The notes under the pieces are model-generated. The model saw only the letters and a list, made by a program, of their open reading frames with translations. It was not told where the DNA came from and made no database searches. DNA of 64,000 nucleotides from Stomorhina lunata. Taxonomy: Eukaryota > Arthropoda > Insecta > Diptera > Rhiniidae. The position numbers were made by a program, and so were the translations under genes. Numbering within the stretch: position 1 is the stretch's first letter; each line of letters begins with the position of its first letter. The stretch lies in NCBI GenBank assembly GCA_933228675.1, contig OW121742.1, positions 125,589,983 to 125,653,982 on the forward strand, read 5' to 3'. Below, piece by piece: positions 47,601-58,374 of the stretch.

Positions 47601-49492
47601 GCGCACTGCCCATGCCACCCGGCATTACCGCAGCTGATTTAGTGCTGGCCACAACGCCTTCACCACCACCCAATCACCACCATAGCAGCAGTACCAACAC
47701 AAATGCCAAGCAACAAATTTTAGCGTCCAAAAAATCTACCACGAATACAACATCTAACACGTCTTCAATCTCGGCGACATCGTCAAATCCTAACAAAAGT
47801 CTGCTTAACTTACCTATGCCTCCTATGGTGCCTGGCAGTGAAGATCTCAGTGGTGATGATGAGCTTATCAATAGTCCCGAAGATTTCGATAATCTAGGAG
47901 GTACTATCAGCAACAGCAGTTCAACTGCCAGCAAAACCAATAAAAATGCCACAGAACCAAAGCGTAAACGTCCCGTCATTTTAAATAGACGGGACTCACG
48001 TAATAATGTGCGTGATTGGGGTGAACGTTGTGTGGAAGTTTTTGAAATGATTGCTCAGATTGGTGAAGGTACCTATGGTCAGGTTTACAAGGCACGTGAT
48101 CATCATACCAATGAAATGGTGGCCCTTAAAAAGGTGCGTATGGATCATGAGAAGGAGGGCTTTCCCATAACGGCTGTGCGTGAAATTAAAATTCTGCGTC
48201 AACTCAATCATCCAAATATTGTGAATTTACATGAAATTGTGACCGATAAACAGGATGCTTTGGAGTTTCGCAAGGATAAGGGTTCATTCTATTTGGTATT
48301 CGAGTATATGGATCACGATCTCATGGGTCTTTTGGAATCGGGTATGGTCGATTTTAATGATGAGAATAATGCAAGTATCATGAAACAACTGCTGGACGGA
48401 CTTAACTATTGCCACAAGAAAAACTTTCTGCATCGTGATATAAAATGCTCAAACATTTTGATGAATAATAGGTAAGAAGGGATAAAATGTTTACTTTTTA
48501 ATTAAAAAGGGCTTTATTTGGCTTTGCCTAGAGATTCGGCACCATCAAATTTATATATATTAAAAAATAACTACTTTGTTCACCATATATTTCTATAGTA
48601 AAATGTAGAAAGATTTTAACTTTTTTTTAATATTTTTGTCAAATTTAATTGCCCAAATTTACTACGATCTCACTAAAACATATACTTAAAGTTTTCTTTA
48701 TATTAATTATTTTTTTAACTTACAAAATTTTGAACTTTGTACCAAATTTAGGGGTCAAGTAAAATTAGCTGATTTCGGTTTAGCTCGTCTCTATAATGCC
48801 GAAGATCGCGATCGTCCCTATACCAATAAAGTTATTACCTTATGGTATCGGCCGCCCGAATTACTGCTGGGCGAAGAACGTTATGGCCCCGCTATAGATG
48901 TCTGGTCCTGTGGCTGTATACTCGGTGAACTTTTCCTTAAACGACCACTTTTCCAAGGCAACTATGAAATGGCTCTATTGGAAAACATATCTAAAGTCTG
49001 CGGTTCGCCGGTGCCTGCCGTTTGGCCAAATGTCATTAAATTACCGCTCTTCCATACACTCAAACAAAAGCGTAACCATCGAAGAAGACTAAGAGAAGAT
49101 TTTGAGTTTATGCCAGTACCAGCACTGGATCTACTAGACAAAATGTTGGAACTAGATCCGGAAAAGCGTATTACGGCTGAGGATGCTCTAAAGTCTCAGT
49201 GGTTGAAGAGCGTTACACCTGAAGAGTGAGTCAATATGTAACAAATTATTTAAATTTATATAAAAGATGTTTTCTTAAATTTAACATGAAAAAATGTATA
49301 ATGAAAACGTGTAATTTTTCTCCCCTTTGGTGTAGAATGCCCGCCCCTATATTGCCCACTTGGCAGGATTGCCATGAAATGTGGAGTAAAAAACGACGTC
49401 GCCAACATCAACAGCAACAGCAGCAACAACAGCAACATCAACCCTCAATTACACATCCTCCAACTGCAGCTGCCGCCGTCCAAGATGCCTAG
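41669..49492 (+). CDS. Cdk12: Cyclin-dependent kinase 12 (PITAIRE-type CTD kinase)
   Basis: With cyclin K it phosphorylates the RNA polymerase II C-terminal domain during elongation. Exons 41669-42150, 43085-44272, 46621-47056, 47126-48471, 48752-49225 and 49336-49492 join in phase to 1360 residues. The start is the first ATG; the codon at 41657 is only TTG. The long N-terminal half holds Lys/Ser runs, a His-rich patch and an Arg/Ser domain ([20 protein letters not shown]), typical of nuclear-speckle targeting. The kinase domain starts about residue 1008: [25 protein letters not shown] (cyclin-binding helix, Val for the usual Ile), [10 protein letters not shown] (Asp near 1140), DFGLARL (Asp near 1158) and T-loop [14 protein letters not shown]. 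The tail [16 protein letters not shown] is the CDK12 extension. A minus-strand gene is nested in intron 2 of the coding sequence (44273-46620). Confidence 0.96.
44425..46002 (-). CDS. Secreted Gln/Asn/Pro-rich protein, nested in Cdk12 intron
   Basis: Single open frame of 525 residues inside a Cdk12 intron, antisense to it. The start is the ATG at 46002; the in-frame codon at 46008 is GTG. The N-terminus [20 protein letters not shown] is a clear signal peptide, followed by [20 protein letters not shown] and a short Cys-containing stretch ([20 protein letters not shown]). The rest is low-complexity Gln/Asn/Pro/Ser-rich with an isolated [13 protein letters not shown] near the middle and a basic end ([13 protein letters not shown]). 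NKRGHN and KRQ are possible dibasic cleavage sites. The family is not recognised; a cuticle, eggshell or extracellular-matrix role is possible but unsupported. The uninterrupted frame and signal peptide argue for a real gene. Confidence 0.82.
   Translation of the reverse strand: MSIFLGVCIHLLLCLNVTLGFFLPPGFHHYDRNKRGHNTVCVEIKPNIVGSHEPYYMCKGPEIPARPGNLPPQVVQPNFAHPFTNGEKIQHYEPLQNLQFDPAQNQMFGNNQQPLNQYHQNRPQIEHFSPNHFYPQENVPAALSNSPTTTNIAAEDSISNPQNNKYYESQHSRVANKDSLEDLQINVTELPKINREQFNELIQDEVLGNPNLAFSQDELLPIQQLYSDDRMLSAPLQQNIPAEYLDDPILRTFYNIDELPQNKQSEENYSQLSSPLSPENQCPEVPLMTPGYRRPFESTRYSDTFRSPYAGSNNCCGCPFTIQPIFLAIPLHSSPYHMHSKDQEYSQPIQGSNTYPISQPITTNQLRVNEDFSTPKENLSDKIAEPSLEPKINDTQVQTNSTSKSTDLSEEDLFAEEVSSINNQASENGNPKLLENTEVGKGEKEENNEQEMSTTSPTSVPSTTTTFRTLMHRAKMLSMLPTRSNITPQNTNNNNNKRQAHYLSGGVYPGNFKRQYIRRLDKMYN
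46026..46038 (-). promoter_or_regulatory. Possible TATA box of the nested gene
   Basis: Minus strand reads tttttatatatcta about 25-35 bp upstream of the ATG at 46002. It is suitably placed only if the 5' leader is very short, and the AT-rich setting makes chance matches likely. Confidence 0.35.
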
Positions 49493-50384
49493 CAGCAGCC
49501 GGCAATTGGAGAGAATACCTAACAGTGTCGTAGTCCAATTGGTGCATTTGCTTTGGGAAATACAAATACGAATAGCAATAGATATCGAGAGTGGCGGTAG
49601 GTTTTGTAGATTTTATTGTTGAAATAATTGTTTAATTCTCACGATTGTTATCGAGACCCATTGTCATAACATACAATACATATGTATGCATATGCATTTA
49701 ACAATTAATCAATTATTAACCAAAAAACAACTCGATAACAAAATGACATTTCTTTTTCTATATTTGCTACATGAATAAAACTACTCCAGACCTAGAAAAC
49801 CTTTAAAGGCAAAGGTGTGCTAAGTAAATATTAATTTAATCCTATAGATTTTTATTTTAATTTAAATACTTTTCAAAGTAATAGTACATTTATTTAAATA
49901 AATGATTTCTTTTGATTGTAAATTAATAATATTTTTGTTTTAATTAGAACGAAGGAAACAATTAGTAAAATAAATTTTTCTAAAAAGACCAAGTACAATT
50001 TTCTAGTTATATTGAATGTACTTAAATTTAAAGAGCACACCTTTTTTGTTGAAATACATTTACAACTTTAAAGGGAGTAGTTTTTATAATGGATGTATTT
50101 TACAATTTTTTTTAAGCGTAACTTTTCAACGAACTTTATAAATTTTTAAAATTAAAATGCATTTCTTCTGTTATCCTTGACTTCCAGTGCAGCATAGGGC
50201 CTCAACAATGCATAATATTTTCGTATTTAAATTAATATTTTATTAAGAGATTAATAAAAATATGTAGTGTTGAAATCTATTACTAAGCAGTCGTAGACAT
50301 AATTCAGTTTTATTGCGAGGTTTAATAACTAAATATTCTTGAAAATTTCAAATAGTTTAGTTAGAACTTTATAACATTCACTAA
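49493..50384 (+). other. Cdk12 3' UTR and spacer, with a LINE 3' end
   Basis: Follows the Cdk12 stop. At 50165-50206 the minus strand reads 'gttgaggccctatgctgcac' then 'tggaagtcaaggataacaga', the same LINE 3' end as at 13250 and 57825. No gene otherwise. Confidence 0.5.
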
Positions 50385-51650
50385 GAGGTAATAATAGGGT
50401 ATTATAAGTCTGTAATTCCTTTTCATAGTTCATCTTTGACAGAATCTAAAGAACAGTCAAGTTAGCTATGCCATCTTTCTGTCTGTTAAAATATGTTTCT
50501 TCCAGCTCCTGAAAGGTATAACTATATATTAGAAGATAAACCTCCTTCATATAACGCTATTAAATGTCATCAAAATCTGACCAGAAACACGAGATATCGC
50601 AAATCTAATAAATAGCAGCTGCAATTAAGCGTTTAAAATTTCGAAAGTTTACGTGTCCTAATGGAATACCACCCGAATTAGATCAGATGAAAGCTAAATC
50701 ACCTGCAGAGAACACTATTAAATGTCTCCAAAATCATAGGATATTAAAAGTCTGAGGTCCCAAGTTTGATCCCCGGCCAGACCCACTTGAAAAAAATAAA
50801 TTTTCAAAAAGCGGCGGTTCATTTCATACTCAGCTAGCCACTGGTTATTGAGTATTAAGCTATGTAAAACTTATCCAACTGTAGGTGCCTTTCAATGAGT
50901 CTAAAAATAGAATCGGATGCAGCTCATTGTCTGATTGAAGTACCCCTTGTTCCTGTAGAGACGGCTATTAAATGTCATCAAAATCACCCACAGAAACACG
51001 AGGTATTGCCAAAAGATCATAATCAAAAATGATTATGATAAGTCACCACCAATATCCCAAGAGATAGCAGCTGCAGTTAAACGGCTAAAATCTGAAAAGT
51101 CTGCAGGTCCTGATGAAATACCATAAAAATGGCTCAGAAACATAACATATCGATTTTTAAGTGCTCGTACATTGTTTTTATTAAATTTTTCCGCTTTAAA
51201 GTTATTAACCAAAGTTCGATCTATAGTATAACTTTCTGAACTGACTTCAGCCGTCTATGCACAAATACATTAGGGTATGCTTTCCTGTTAGAAGTTTTAG
51301 ACGCTCTTAGAAAAGTTTTCTTTTAATGCTCAGGTTCTTATACCTTTTAATGACATTAGAAGCAGTGCTAGGATCAACCTTCTGTTTTTAATTTGTTGCA
51401 CTATGGATAAGTTATGACTCAATTAGAAAACGCTTATTATGTTCGGAACGCTCAGCTGACCCACCAAGGTTATTTACAAATCAATCATTATTACAACGAC
51501 CTCAGACTAGCTTAGATCAGAAGAATATATCATGTAATTTCCGAACCCTTATCTAAATTTCGTTCATTGACTATTGGAACATCTTTGGTGAAGGGTATAT
51601 AACATTCGGAATAGCCGAAAATAACACTCTTACTTGTTTTATATACAAAT
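50385..51650 (+). mobile_element. Composite transposon remnants (dispersed repeat, LINE RT fragments, SINE)
   Basis: Starts with 'gggtattataagtctgtaat', like the 12486 repeat. Two LINE pieces follow: IAAAIKRLKF (about 50620) and the fuller EIAAAVKRLKSEKSAGPDEI (about 51063-51122), the KAAGPDGIP-type RT entry motif, each preceded by 'ctattaaatgtcatcaaaat'. A SINE lies between them. It ends 'ggtgaagggtatataacatt' plus 'cggaatagccgaaaataaca' and 'ctcttacttgtttta', a terminal signature like that of the repeat at 1-600. Confidence 0.65.
50740..50945 (+). mobile_element. tRNA-derived SINE, copy 2 (head truncated)
   Basis: B-box-like 'aagtttgatcc' at 50762-50772, then 'acccacttgaaaaaaataaa', 'aaaaagcggcggtt', 'agctagccactggttattga' and 'gagtctaaaaatagaatcgg'. 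These match, in order, the minus-strand SINE at 39735-40378. Confidence 0.75.
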
Positions 51651-51683
51651 CTCATTAATTCAAAAACGATAAATAAGACTTAT

Positions 51684-51812
51684 TCACCCCTATCGCGAAT
51701 ATCATCTCCCATGGGAATCGTGTTCCTAAAACTTTTTTCTTATATTTTTTACAGTGTAAAAAAGTTTTGGGAACACGATTCCCATGGGAGATGATATTCG
51801 CGATAGGGGTGA
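51684..51812. mobile_element. Palindromic MITE with perfect 43-bp arms
   Basis: Left arm 51684-51726 starts tcacccctatcgcgaatatc; right arm 51770-51812 is its exact reverse complement. Pairing continues inward with one mismatch (aaaactttttt / aaaaaagtttt), leaving a loop of about 15-20 nt. A deleted relative is at 30759-30820. Perfect arms suggest recent insertion or gene-conversion upkeep. Confidence 0.93.
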
Positions 51813-52759
51813 TTGTACCAATTTTGTATGAACAATTTAATGAATAAGCTTATCATAACTTTACTTTTCATTTATGAATAATGGGGTAATTTATATTTTT
51901 TATATTTTCTTTCATAAAGTTCATAAAATTTTCTTTAACATAATTTATTTTTTTTATTTTTCGTATATTTATAGATAATTTGGTTGGTTTTACTGCATTA
52001 CCTACAAAACAAATTCAAAACTAGTTGGCATTTGAATTTAATTAGGGCTTTGTTAAGTTTATACTTTATTTTTATTAAAAGGAAAATAAAAAAATAATAT
52101 ATAAATATATATAAAATATAAATATTAGTAATCCAAAAATCAATTAAACAAAAGAAATTTTATTAGTTTAAGTTTATCTTAATAAGATATTGCGCAAACA
52201 AGTTGCAAATTATATGTACCAACAAATAAAACAAAACAATTTTCATTTTAACACTTAAACAATATTAAAGAAAAAAAAAAAACATTAATAAACTACATTA
52301 CTTAATTAAAAATTAATTAAAATACATTTAAATTAGTTTTTCTTTATAATAATTAAAAATCTTATTAGCCCACTTAAGCAAACGTTGCAAATAGTCTATT
52401 ATTGTAGCATTTGTGAAATATTATAGCACATGCAAATTTTCATTAATATTTCTATAAAAAAATTTTCATTTGCTTACGGATTTACAAATTCTAGGATGCT
52501 AGACTGTTTGCAATGAATTGTAAACTGGGTTATTCTAAACAAATCATGTCATGATAAATAAATTAATTTAATTTCATTTAAAATGAAAATATTATATAAA
52601 AAATACAATACAAAAATTGTGTAAAAATAATTTAGAAACAATGAATTAATGAAATATGGCTTAAAGTATAAGAAATTCTAATACGGAAAAAGTTTTTTGC
52701 TACAAAACCTCTTAAAGTTTTGTGGAAAAACAAATATAAATTAATTAATATTACTTAAC
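51813..52759. other. AT-rich spacer, nothing recognised
   Basis: No coding frame or repeat of note. Confidence 0.45.
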
Positions 52760-52839
52760 TATAGTTACGAGCAGATAAATAGGTTAATTAAGCTAATATA
52801 TTTAAATTCTTTAGTAAGTTTCATAGAAAATTTAATTTA

Positions 52840-53370
52840 AAGAAAAATAGAAAATTTTTGAAAATTTAAAAATTGGTTTTTAATTTTTTGTATTTTTCTA
52901 TGAATTTTTTTAAAATTTTCTATATTTATATGAAATTTTTTAAAATTTTCTATATCTGAAGAGATGTTTTAAAAATTTTCTATTTAAATTTTAAATGTTC
53001 AATTTTTATAGGATGTTTTTTTTTTTTAATTTTCTATTTTTACAGGAAAATTTTCAAAAATTTTCTATTTTTTAGGAAATTTTTCAAAAATTTTCTATTT
53101 TTATAGAAAATTTTTCAAAAATTTTCTGTTTTTATAGAAAATTTTTCAAAAATTTTCTATTTTTATAGAAAATTTTTCTATTTTTATAGAAAATTTTTCA
53201 AAAATTTTCTATTTTTATAGAAAATTGTTCAAAAATTTTCTATTTTTATAGAAAATTTTGAAAATTTTTTCTATTTTTATAGAAAATTTTGAAAATTTTT
53301 TCTATTTTTATAAAAAATTTTGAAAAAATTTGTTTTAATCGCAAAATTTTTCAAAATTTTCTATATAAAA
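52840..53370. repeat. AT-rich minisatellite, unit about 31 bp
   Basis: Units of 'aaattttctatttttataga' plus 'aaatttttc', clearest at 53040-53340. Each unit is itself a small inverted repeat (attttcta / tagaaaat). The 'tttttatagaaaattttt' core is shared with the array at 3826-5330. Decayed units recur at about 55030-55310. Confidence 0.88.
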
Positions 53371-53526
53371 AAAAAAATTGGTAAATATTTTGACAATTAT
53401 TTTCAAAAATTCGAACTTTTTTAAAGTGAACCTATTTTTTTTGCTCTATGGAATTCAAAGTTTTTATTTTTTTTTATATTTTTTGTTTATTATTATGGAA
53501 TTTTAGGCAGATTTTAGGAAATATAG

Positions 53527-53918
53527 TAATTACCCATGGCACAATACACTAGGTAAAATCACTAGGGAGAGTCGTCAATTTTTTAGACCCTGTTATGTCA
53601 AGAAAGCAGAATGAAAGTCGAAGTAAAAGAAAAACTTGAATTTAAAATTTGCACCGCACTCATCACTCCATAGTTTAATCTTACTTTTTGGACCTTTTAT
53701 AAACTTCACGAGTTTTTGATGATAAAAATGCGTTACAACTGTTTCTCTTTATGAACTTTTAGAAAATATTTTAATTTATTTATTTTTGACAAACAAAAAA
53801 ATACAATGAAAAAAATATATATTTTTGTAATTTTATTTTGCTTGACTTTTCAGGGATTTGAAATTGAGAACGAAGTGTGTAGTGATTTTACCTAGTTTTT
53901 ATTGTACTATGGTAATTA
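53527..53918. mobile_element. Inverted-repeat element, about 390 bp
   Basis: The left end taattacccatggcacaata (53527...) and the right end 53880-53918 (tagtgattttacctag ... actatggtaatta) are inverted copies over about 36 bp with a few mismatches, including the shared 'ctaggtaaaatcacta'. The interior is non-coding. MITE-like. Confidence 0.7.
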
Positions 53919-53979
53919 CCATTGTTAAGAAATGTTAAACAATGACATGTGAACCTATTTATCTGCTCGTAACTGTATA

Positions 53980-55527
53980 TACATAAAGTATATTATTAAA
54001 ACTGCTGTAAAATTAATTTAATAATTATAATTAAAAATATGCGATATGTAGAAAAACATAATAAACTTAATGAGAATTATATCAAAAAGTTTTTGAAGGC
54101 ACAACTAATATGGCGGAAATTTTCTTAGAAAAACTTATGTTTTTTTTTAAATATTTAAGCCTTTTTAAAATAAATTTTCATTTTTTATGGTTTTAATTTT
54201 TCGTTTACAGCACAGATTTTTGTTAAATTGGAGTGTATGTGAGTGTGAGACTGAAAACTAACTAAAAATTATTATAAAATAAAAAAAAAGGAAATTTAGA
54301 GCATCTAAAGCATATAAAAAAATTTTGTATTTTAAATTATAAATGTAAGAAGGAACACAAGAATTATAGTTTAATTTTTATTTGTTTTTTTTTTTTATAA
54401 TTAATTTTTGTTTATTTTTAAACTTATATGAAATTATGTTTATATAAAAATCCCATAAACTCAAATATTCAACAATAAAAACTACAAATTAGAATTCCTT
54501 TATTTAAAAGGACTCGTTTATTTGAAGCCTCTATAATGAATCGAAACTTTTGAGTATTTTTTTTTTAATCCTGTATTATATCATTATTAAAATTAAACTT
54601 TTTCAAATTCTTTTATTTTTAGTTTTTTTTTCTTTCTTTATTATTTGAAATTTTAAACAACTGAACAAAAGAAATTTTTTTTAATTCAAATTATAATTAA
54701 ATGATATATAAAATATAATAATACAAATTAATTAAAATATAAAATAATAAAGAAAACTGTTTCCCAGAACAAAATCCTTGTTAAAACTACTACGATAGAT
54801 AAAAATTATATATAATCCAAAAATAACTAAAAAAAAAAATACAAAAACTTTATTCTATTGTAAAAAGATATTTATTTCTATTTACGAGAGTGATTTATAA
54901 AAATATAAATAAAAATATCAAAATTAAAAAAAAAGCAAACATAGTTTTATTTTTTAGTACAACATTTTTTTTGGTTTTTTTAAAAGAACTTCTGTTTTCT
55001 TATAGGAAAATTTAAAAAAAAAAGTTATATTTTTAATGGAATTTTTTTTTAATTTTTTTTTTCAAAAATTTTCTATTTATTCAGGGAAATTTTTCAGAAA
55101 ATTAAAAATTTTTTTTAAGGAAAAATAATATTTTAAAAATTGTTTATAAGAAATTTTTCAAACATTTTCTATTTTATAGGAAACTTTTTAAAAGTTTTCT
55201 ATTTTTATAGGAAACATTTTAAAAGTTTTCTTGTTTTATAAAAAAATTTCAAAAGTTTTTTCATAAAAAAAAATCTTTTTTACACAATTTTTTTTTACAC
55301 AAGTTTTGTTTTACACAATTTTTTTTAATAAATTTATTTTTCAAACAAGTTTTTAACAAAGGAGATTAAGTCATTTTCTATTTTTACATGAAAAAAAAAA
55401 ATAACTTTATTAAAAAATTTTAGACATTTTTTATATATATTATTATCAAATATTATATATTATTAAAAAAAAAATCCCACCAGGAGTTTGTTTTACAAAT
55501 AAAATTTTTTATCATCAAATTAATAAT
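53980..55527. other. AT-rich spacer downstream of Irbp
   Basis: Very AT-rich DNA with long A/T runs and decayed minisatellite units at about 55030-55310. No gene seen. Confidence 0.5.
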
Positions 55528-57405
55528 TTATAAAGAGTAAATAACTTCTAATATATCTTGTTTTTTAGTATTCTTGGGAATAGTTTTGTTGAAATGTGTA
55601 TTCAAAATTTGTAACAACTGATCTTTAGAACAACTATTTAACGTTTTGTTTTGTATCATTTGCAATACATAATCTTTACTCTCAATATCATTTTTCTTAG
55701 ATTTTTTAGCGCAATTTGTTAAAGCACTTGACTTATCAGCAGTTCTTTTTGGATTTGGTGCATCGTTTACATTTGCAAAGGCTTCTTCAAATAAAGGCAA
55801 TACCTTTTCAATACGTTGATTTTGTTCTGCAGAATTGGGGAAATATTGACTGCCCAGTGACTCATAGTCTATGTTAAAAGCCAGTTTAAGAAGTTTTGTT
55901 TGTAATGTATCGGATTCGGGATCAGATAGGGTATCAGGCTTATAATCCATACGAAATCTTTTCATCAATTTCTCGCAGGCCACTAATTCCTGATCTTTTG
56001 CGTAGTTTTCCACAGCATTCCAGTCACATAAATTGAAACTACGCACATAAGGAGCTAACGATAGGTATATAATTTTAAAGCCATTATTTAAAATAGCAGC
56101 TGAATTGTTTGATGTTGAAGCTTCATCATCTGTAACAACTGGACATAAAGCTACATAGCGAGGCATAGATTTCCTTTTACATACAAAAAGACAAATGGCA
56201 ACCTTTTCTTTTTCAAGACATTTTTCCCATAGGGCTCGAAACAAACGCTTAGAACCTTCAATATGCATATCATCTGGATACATAAAGTTGGGATTTTTTG
56301 TGTATATTAGGCTTTCCAAACATGATCTTGGTTTAAAACCTAATAATACCATTCCAGGAGAGTGAATATTACGTACCCTATTTACTTGTTCATAAGTTAA
56401 ACGCATTTTATCGGTTCCCAATTGAATTTCATACCAGGCATTTTTTATATTTATGTCTTTAACTTCATTGGTGTCACTCTCGAAATCCATTTCATTTTTT
56501 ATTATCTGAGTTATACGATGTTTTTTTACTAAAGCATTATCGGTACGTTGCAGTATTACCTTTTGTGGCCTCTTATGCTTTCGATAGTAGTTAAAATATT
56601 GGGCAGATAGTTTTAAATTTGGGCCTAAAGATAAACAGAAATGCCCTAGGGATCTGCGAACGTGATGTTGCTTTATTTTTCCAACAGCTAACATTTCCCT
56701 TAATTTTTTTGGATGAGTTATTTGAAAGCTTTCCACGTCTGTATTGTGTAGCAAGCAAATGAATTCTTTAAAAAAAATATCATAATTAAATTCATCAATC
56801 ATAGGAATTAATTCAAATTCAACATCGCTTTCTCTTAAGTCGGCGGCTTTTTGTAAAGTGTGTCTATAAGATTCAGAATTTGGAGGATGTGGTGCCTCCT
56901 TATCCGTCAGAAAAACTATAGTTGTATTATCAAACAGAACATTGTAATTTTTAACTAAATCCACGCATAGTCTTAGCAAATGCGAAAAATTACAATTTAC
57001 ACCATCAGAAGTTATACCATAGACTTGATCAAAATTTTCTACTGCCGTTTCGACGAAATCCAGAAAGTTTTGCACAATTGAGGTGTTAAGCTGTTGTGGC
57101 GGCAAAAATACGGCACATTTTTCAGGAATATTAACATTTTCCAAAAAGTTTGCTGGAAAAGGTTCAGGAGAATTTTCAGTATTTGCGAAAATTAATCCTA
57201 TTATATCCTTGTCATTCACCAGTAGACCGGACAAAAAAGCGCTACGCAATATTACTAAAGCATCCTCCAATAATGCCGATTTATAAAGATGTGCATCGAT
57301 TATAAATATTTTAGCATCTCGGCCACTATACTTTTTAATCAAATTATCTCCTTCATCTTCTGAATCAGAAACCGATATATCAAATTCAGGGCTCCACGAA
57401 CTCAT
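55528..57405 (-). CDS. Irbp: Ku70 (Irbp), DNA double-strand-break end-binding subunit
   Basis: Ku70 pairs with Ku80 to encircle DNA ends for non-homologous end joining and telomere protection. One uninterrupted frame of 625 residues, close to the expected 600-630. The start is the ATG at 57405 (MSSWSPEFDISVSDSEDEG); the upstream in-frame codon near 57504 is TTG and its extension looks like leader sequence. Order: acidic N-terminus; von Willebrand A-like domain from KIFIIDAHLYKSAL (about residue 30), including FLDFVETAVENF and TIVFLTDKEAPHPP; Ku core with VKKHRITQIIKNEMDF, GMVLLGFKPRSCLESL and EGSKRLFRALWEKCL; C-terminal arm; a Lys-rich linker; and a SAP-like DNA-binding end (DYVLQMIQNKTLNSCSKDQL...). 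No intron splits the frame. Confidence 0.95.
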   Translation of the reverse strand: MSSWSPEFDISVSDSEDEGDNLIKKYSGRDAKIFIIDAHLYKSALLEDALVILRSAFLSGLLVNDKDIIGLIFANTENSPEPFPANFLENVNIPEKCAVFLPPQQLNTSIVQNFLDFVETAVENFDQVYGITSDGVNCNFSHLLRLCVDLVKNYNVLFDNTTIVFLTDKEAPHPPNSESYRHTLQKAADLRESDVEFELIPMIDEFNYDIFFKEFICLLHNTDVESFQITHPKKLREMLAVGKIKQHHVRRSLGHFCLSLGPNLKLSAQYFNYYRKHKRPQKVILQRTDNALVKKHRITQIIKNEMDFESDTNEVKDINIKNAWYEIQLGTDKMRLTYEQVNRVRNIHSPGMVLLGFKPRSCLESLIYTKNPNFMYPDDMHIEGSKRLFRALWEKCLEKEKVAICLFVCKRKSMPRYVALCPVVTDDEASTSNNSAAILNNGFKIIYLSLAPYVRSFNLCDWNAVENYAKDQELVACEKLMKRFRMDYKPDTLSDPESDTLQTKLLKLAFNIDYESLGSQYFPNSAEQNQRIEKVLPLFEEAFANVNDAPNPKRTADKSSALTNCAKKSKKNDIESKDYVLQMIQNKTLNSCSKDQLLQILNTHFNKTIPKNTKKQDILEVIYSL

Positions 57406-58129
57406 CTTGTTTTCTTTCCAAGCTCTTGTGTCCAATAAGCGCCAATTGAAATTGTGAAATACAAATTCTCCCTCTACTGCTAATAAATTACTAGTAAAAT
57501 GCAAAAGGCGAATTAAAAAGTAAGAAGTAAATCAGGGCTGCCAGATTAGAGGTTTTGGCAATCTCTGAAACGGCGAAAAATTTCATTGGAGACGTTAACC
57601 AATTTTTTGGGAAATTATTTTTCATTTTTTTTTATATTTTAAAGAAAAAAAAAACGCAAGAGAATATGAAAATTTTAGTATGGAATAATAGTGATCACAA
57701 ATATAGGTTATTATTGACGTATTCCAGTACAATTTTTAAGAAAAAAGTTTTCAAGGGAAATATTAATTTGTAGTTTACTAAAAATTCAACAAAAATATAA
57801 TCTTAGTATGAGATTTCTATCATTCTTCTTCTTCTGTTATCCTTGACTTCCATATATCTATCATAGATTATAAATATTGTATACTTATGCATTTCAGTCA
57901 TTATTTTCAAGTAAAATGACACTTTTACAATTTTCATAAAACAATTTCGAAAAAAATCAAATTTTAGTATGAAATATCAGGGATAATAAATACCTTATTT
58001 TGTATGATTAACAAGCATTTTTTATTTTCATACAAAAAATTAAACTTTTGTTTTTGGTACTGTGATTTCTGTTAACATAAGCAGTATTCGCTTTCAATTT
58101 CACGAAATTATACTGATATTTGTGTCCAA
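57406..58129. other. Upstream region of Irbp with a LINE 3' end
   Basis: Probable Irbp promoter region. At 57826-57855 the phrase 'cttcttcttctgttatcctt' followed by gacttcc repeats the LINE 3' end seen at 13255 and 50162. Otherwise nothing recognised. Confidence 0.5.
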
Positions 58130-58332
58130 AATATAAATTTTGGGAAATATTGAATGTATCCTAAATAATGGACCGATTTTTACGAATTTCAATAGCACTG
58201 CCTCTGTGCCAAATTTCATCAAAGTATCTTTAGAATTGACACCTGTACATTGATTGCAAGTTTGTATTAAGATCCAGCCAGCCGTTTAGACGGACGGACT
58301 GGCATCGTTAAATTTACTCGGGAAGTATATTA
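58130..58332 (-). repeat. Inverted fragment of the 12486-13185 repeat
   Basis: On the minus strand it reads, in order, gtccgtccgtctaaacggct, 'tgatgaaatttggcacagag', 'attgaaattcgtaaaaatcg' and gtccattattt, the same order as 12620-12730. Two short hairpins follow (tagactt/aagtcta and tttattggc/gccaataaa, 58332-58374). Confidence 0.75.
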
Positions 58333-58374
58333 GTAGACTTGAAGTCTATTTTATTGGCTAAGGCCAATAAAAGT

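Larger units (their letters stand above)
52760..53979. mobile_element. Candidate non-autonomous DNA element with terminal inverted repeats
   Basis: tatagttacgagcagataaa at 52760 and the following taggtt form an inverted copy of 53952-53979 (aacctatttatctgctcgta...), about 26 bp with one or two differences. The interior is non-coding: a minisatellite (52840-53370) and a second inverted-repeat element (53527-53918). Confidence 0.6.

Noticed and set aside
47122..48211. Minus-strand frames of 183, 101 and 71 codons
   Set aside because: Antisense shadows of Cdk12 exon 4, including its kinase domain.
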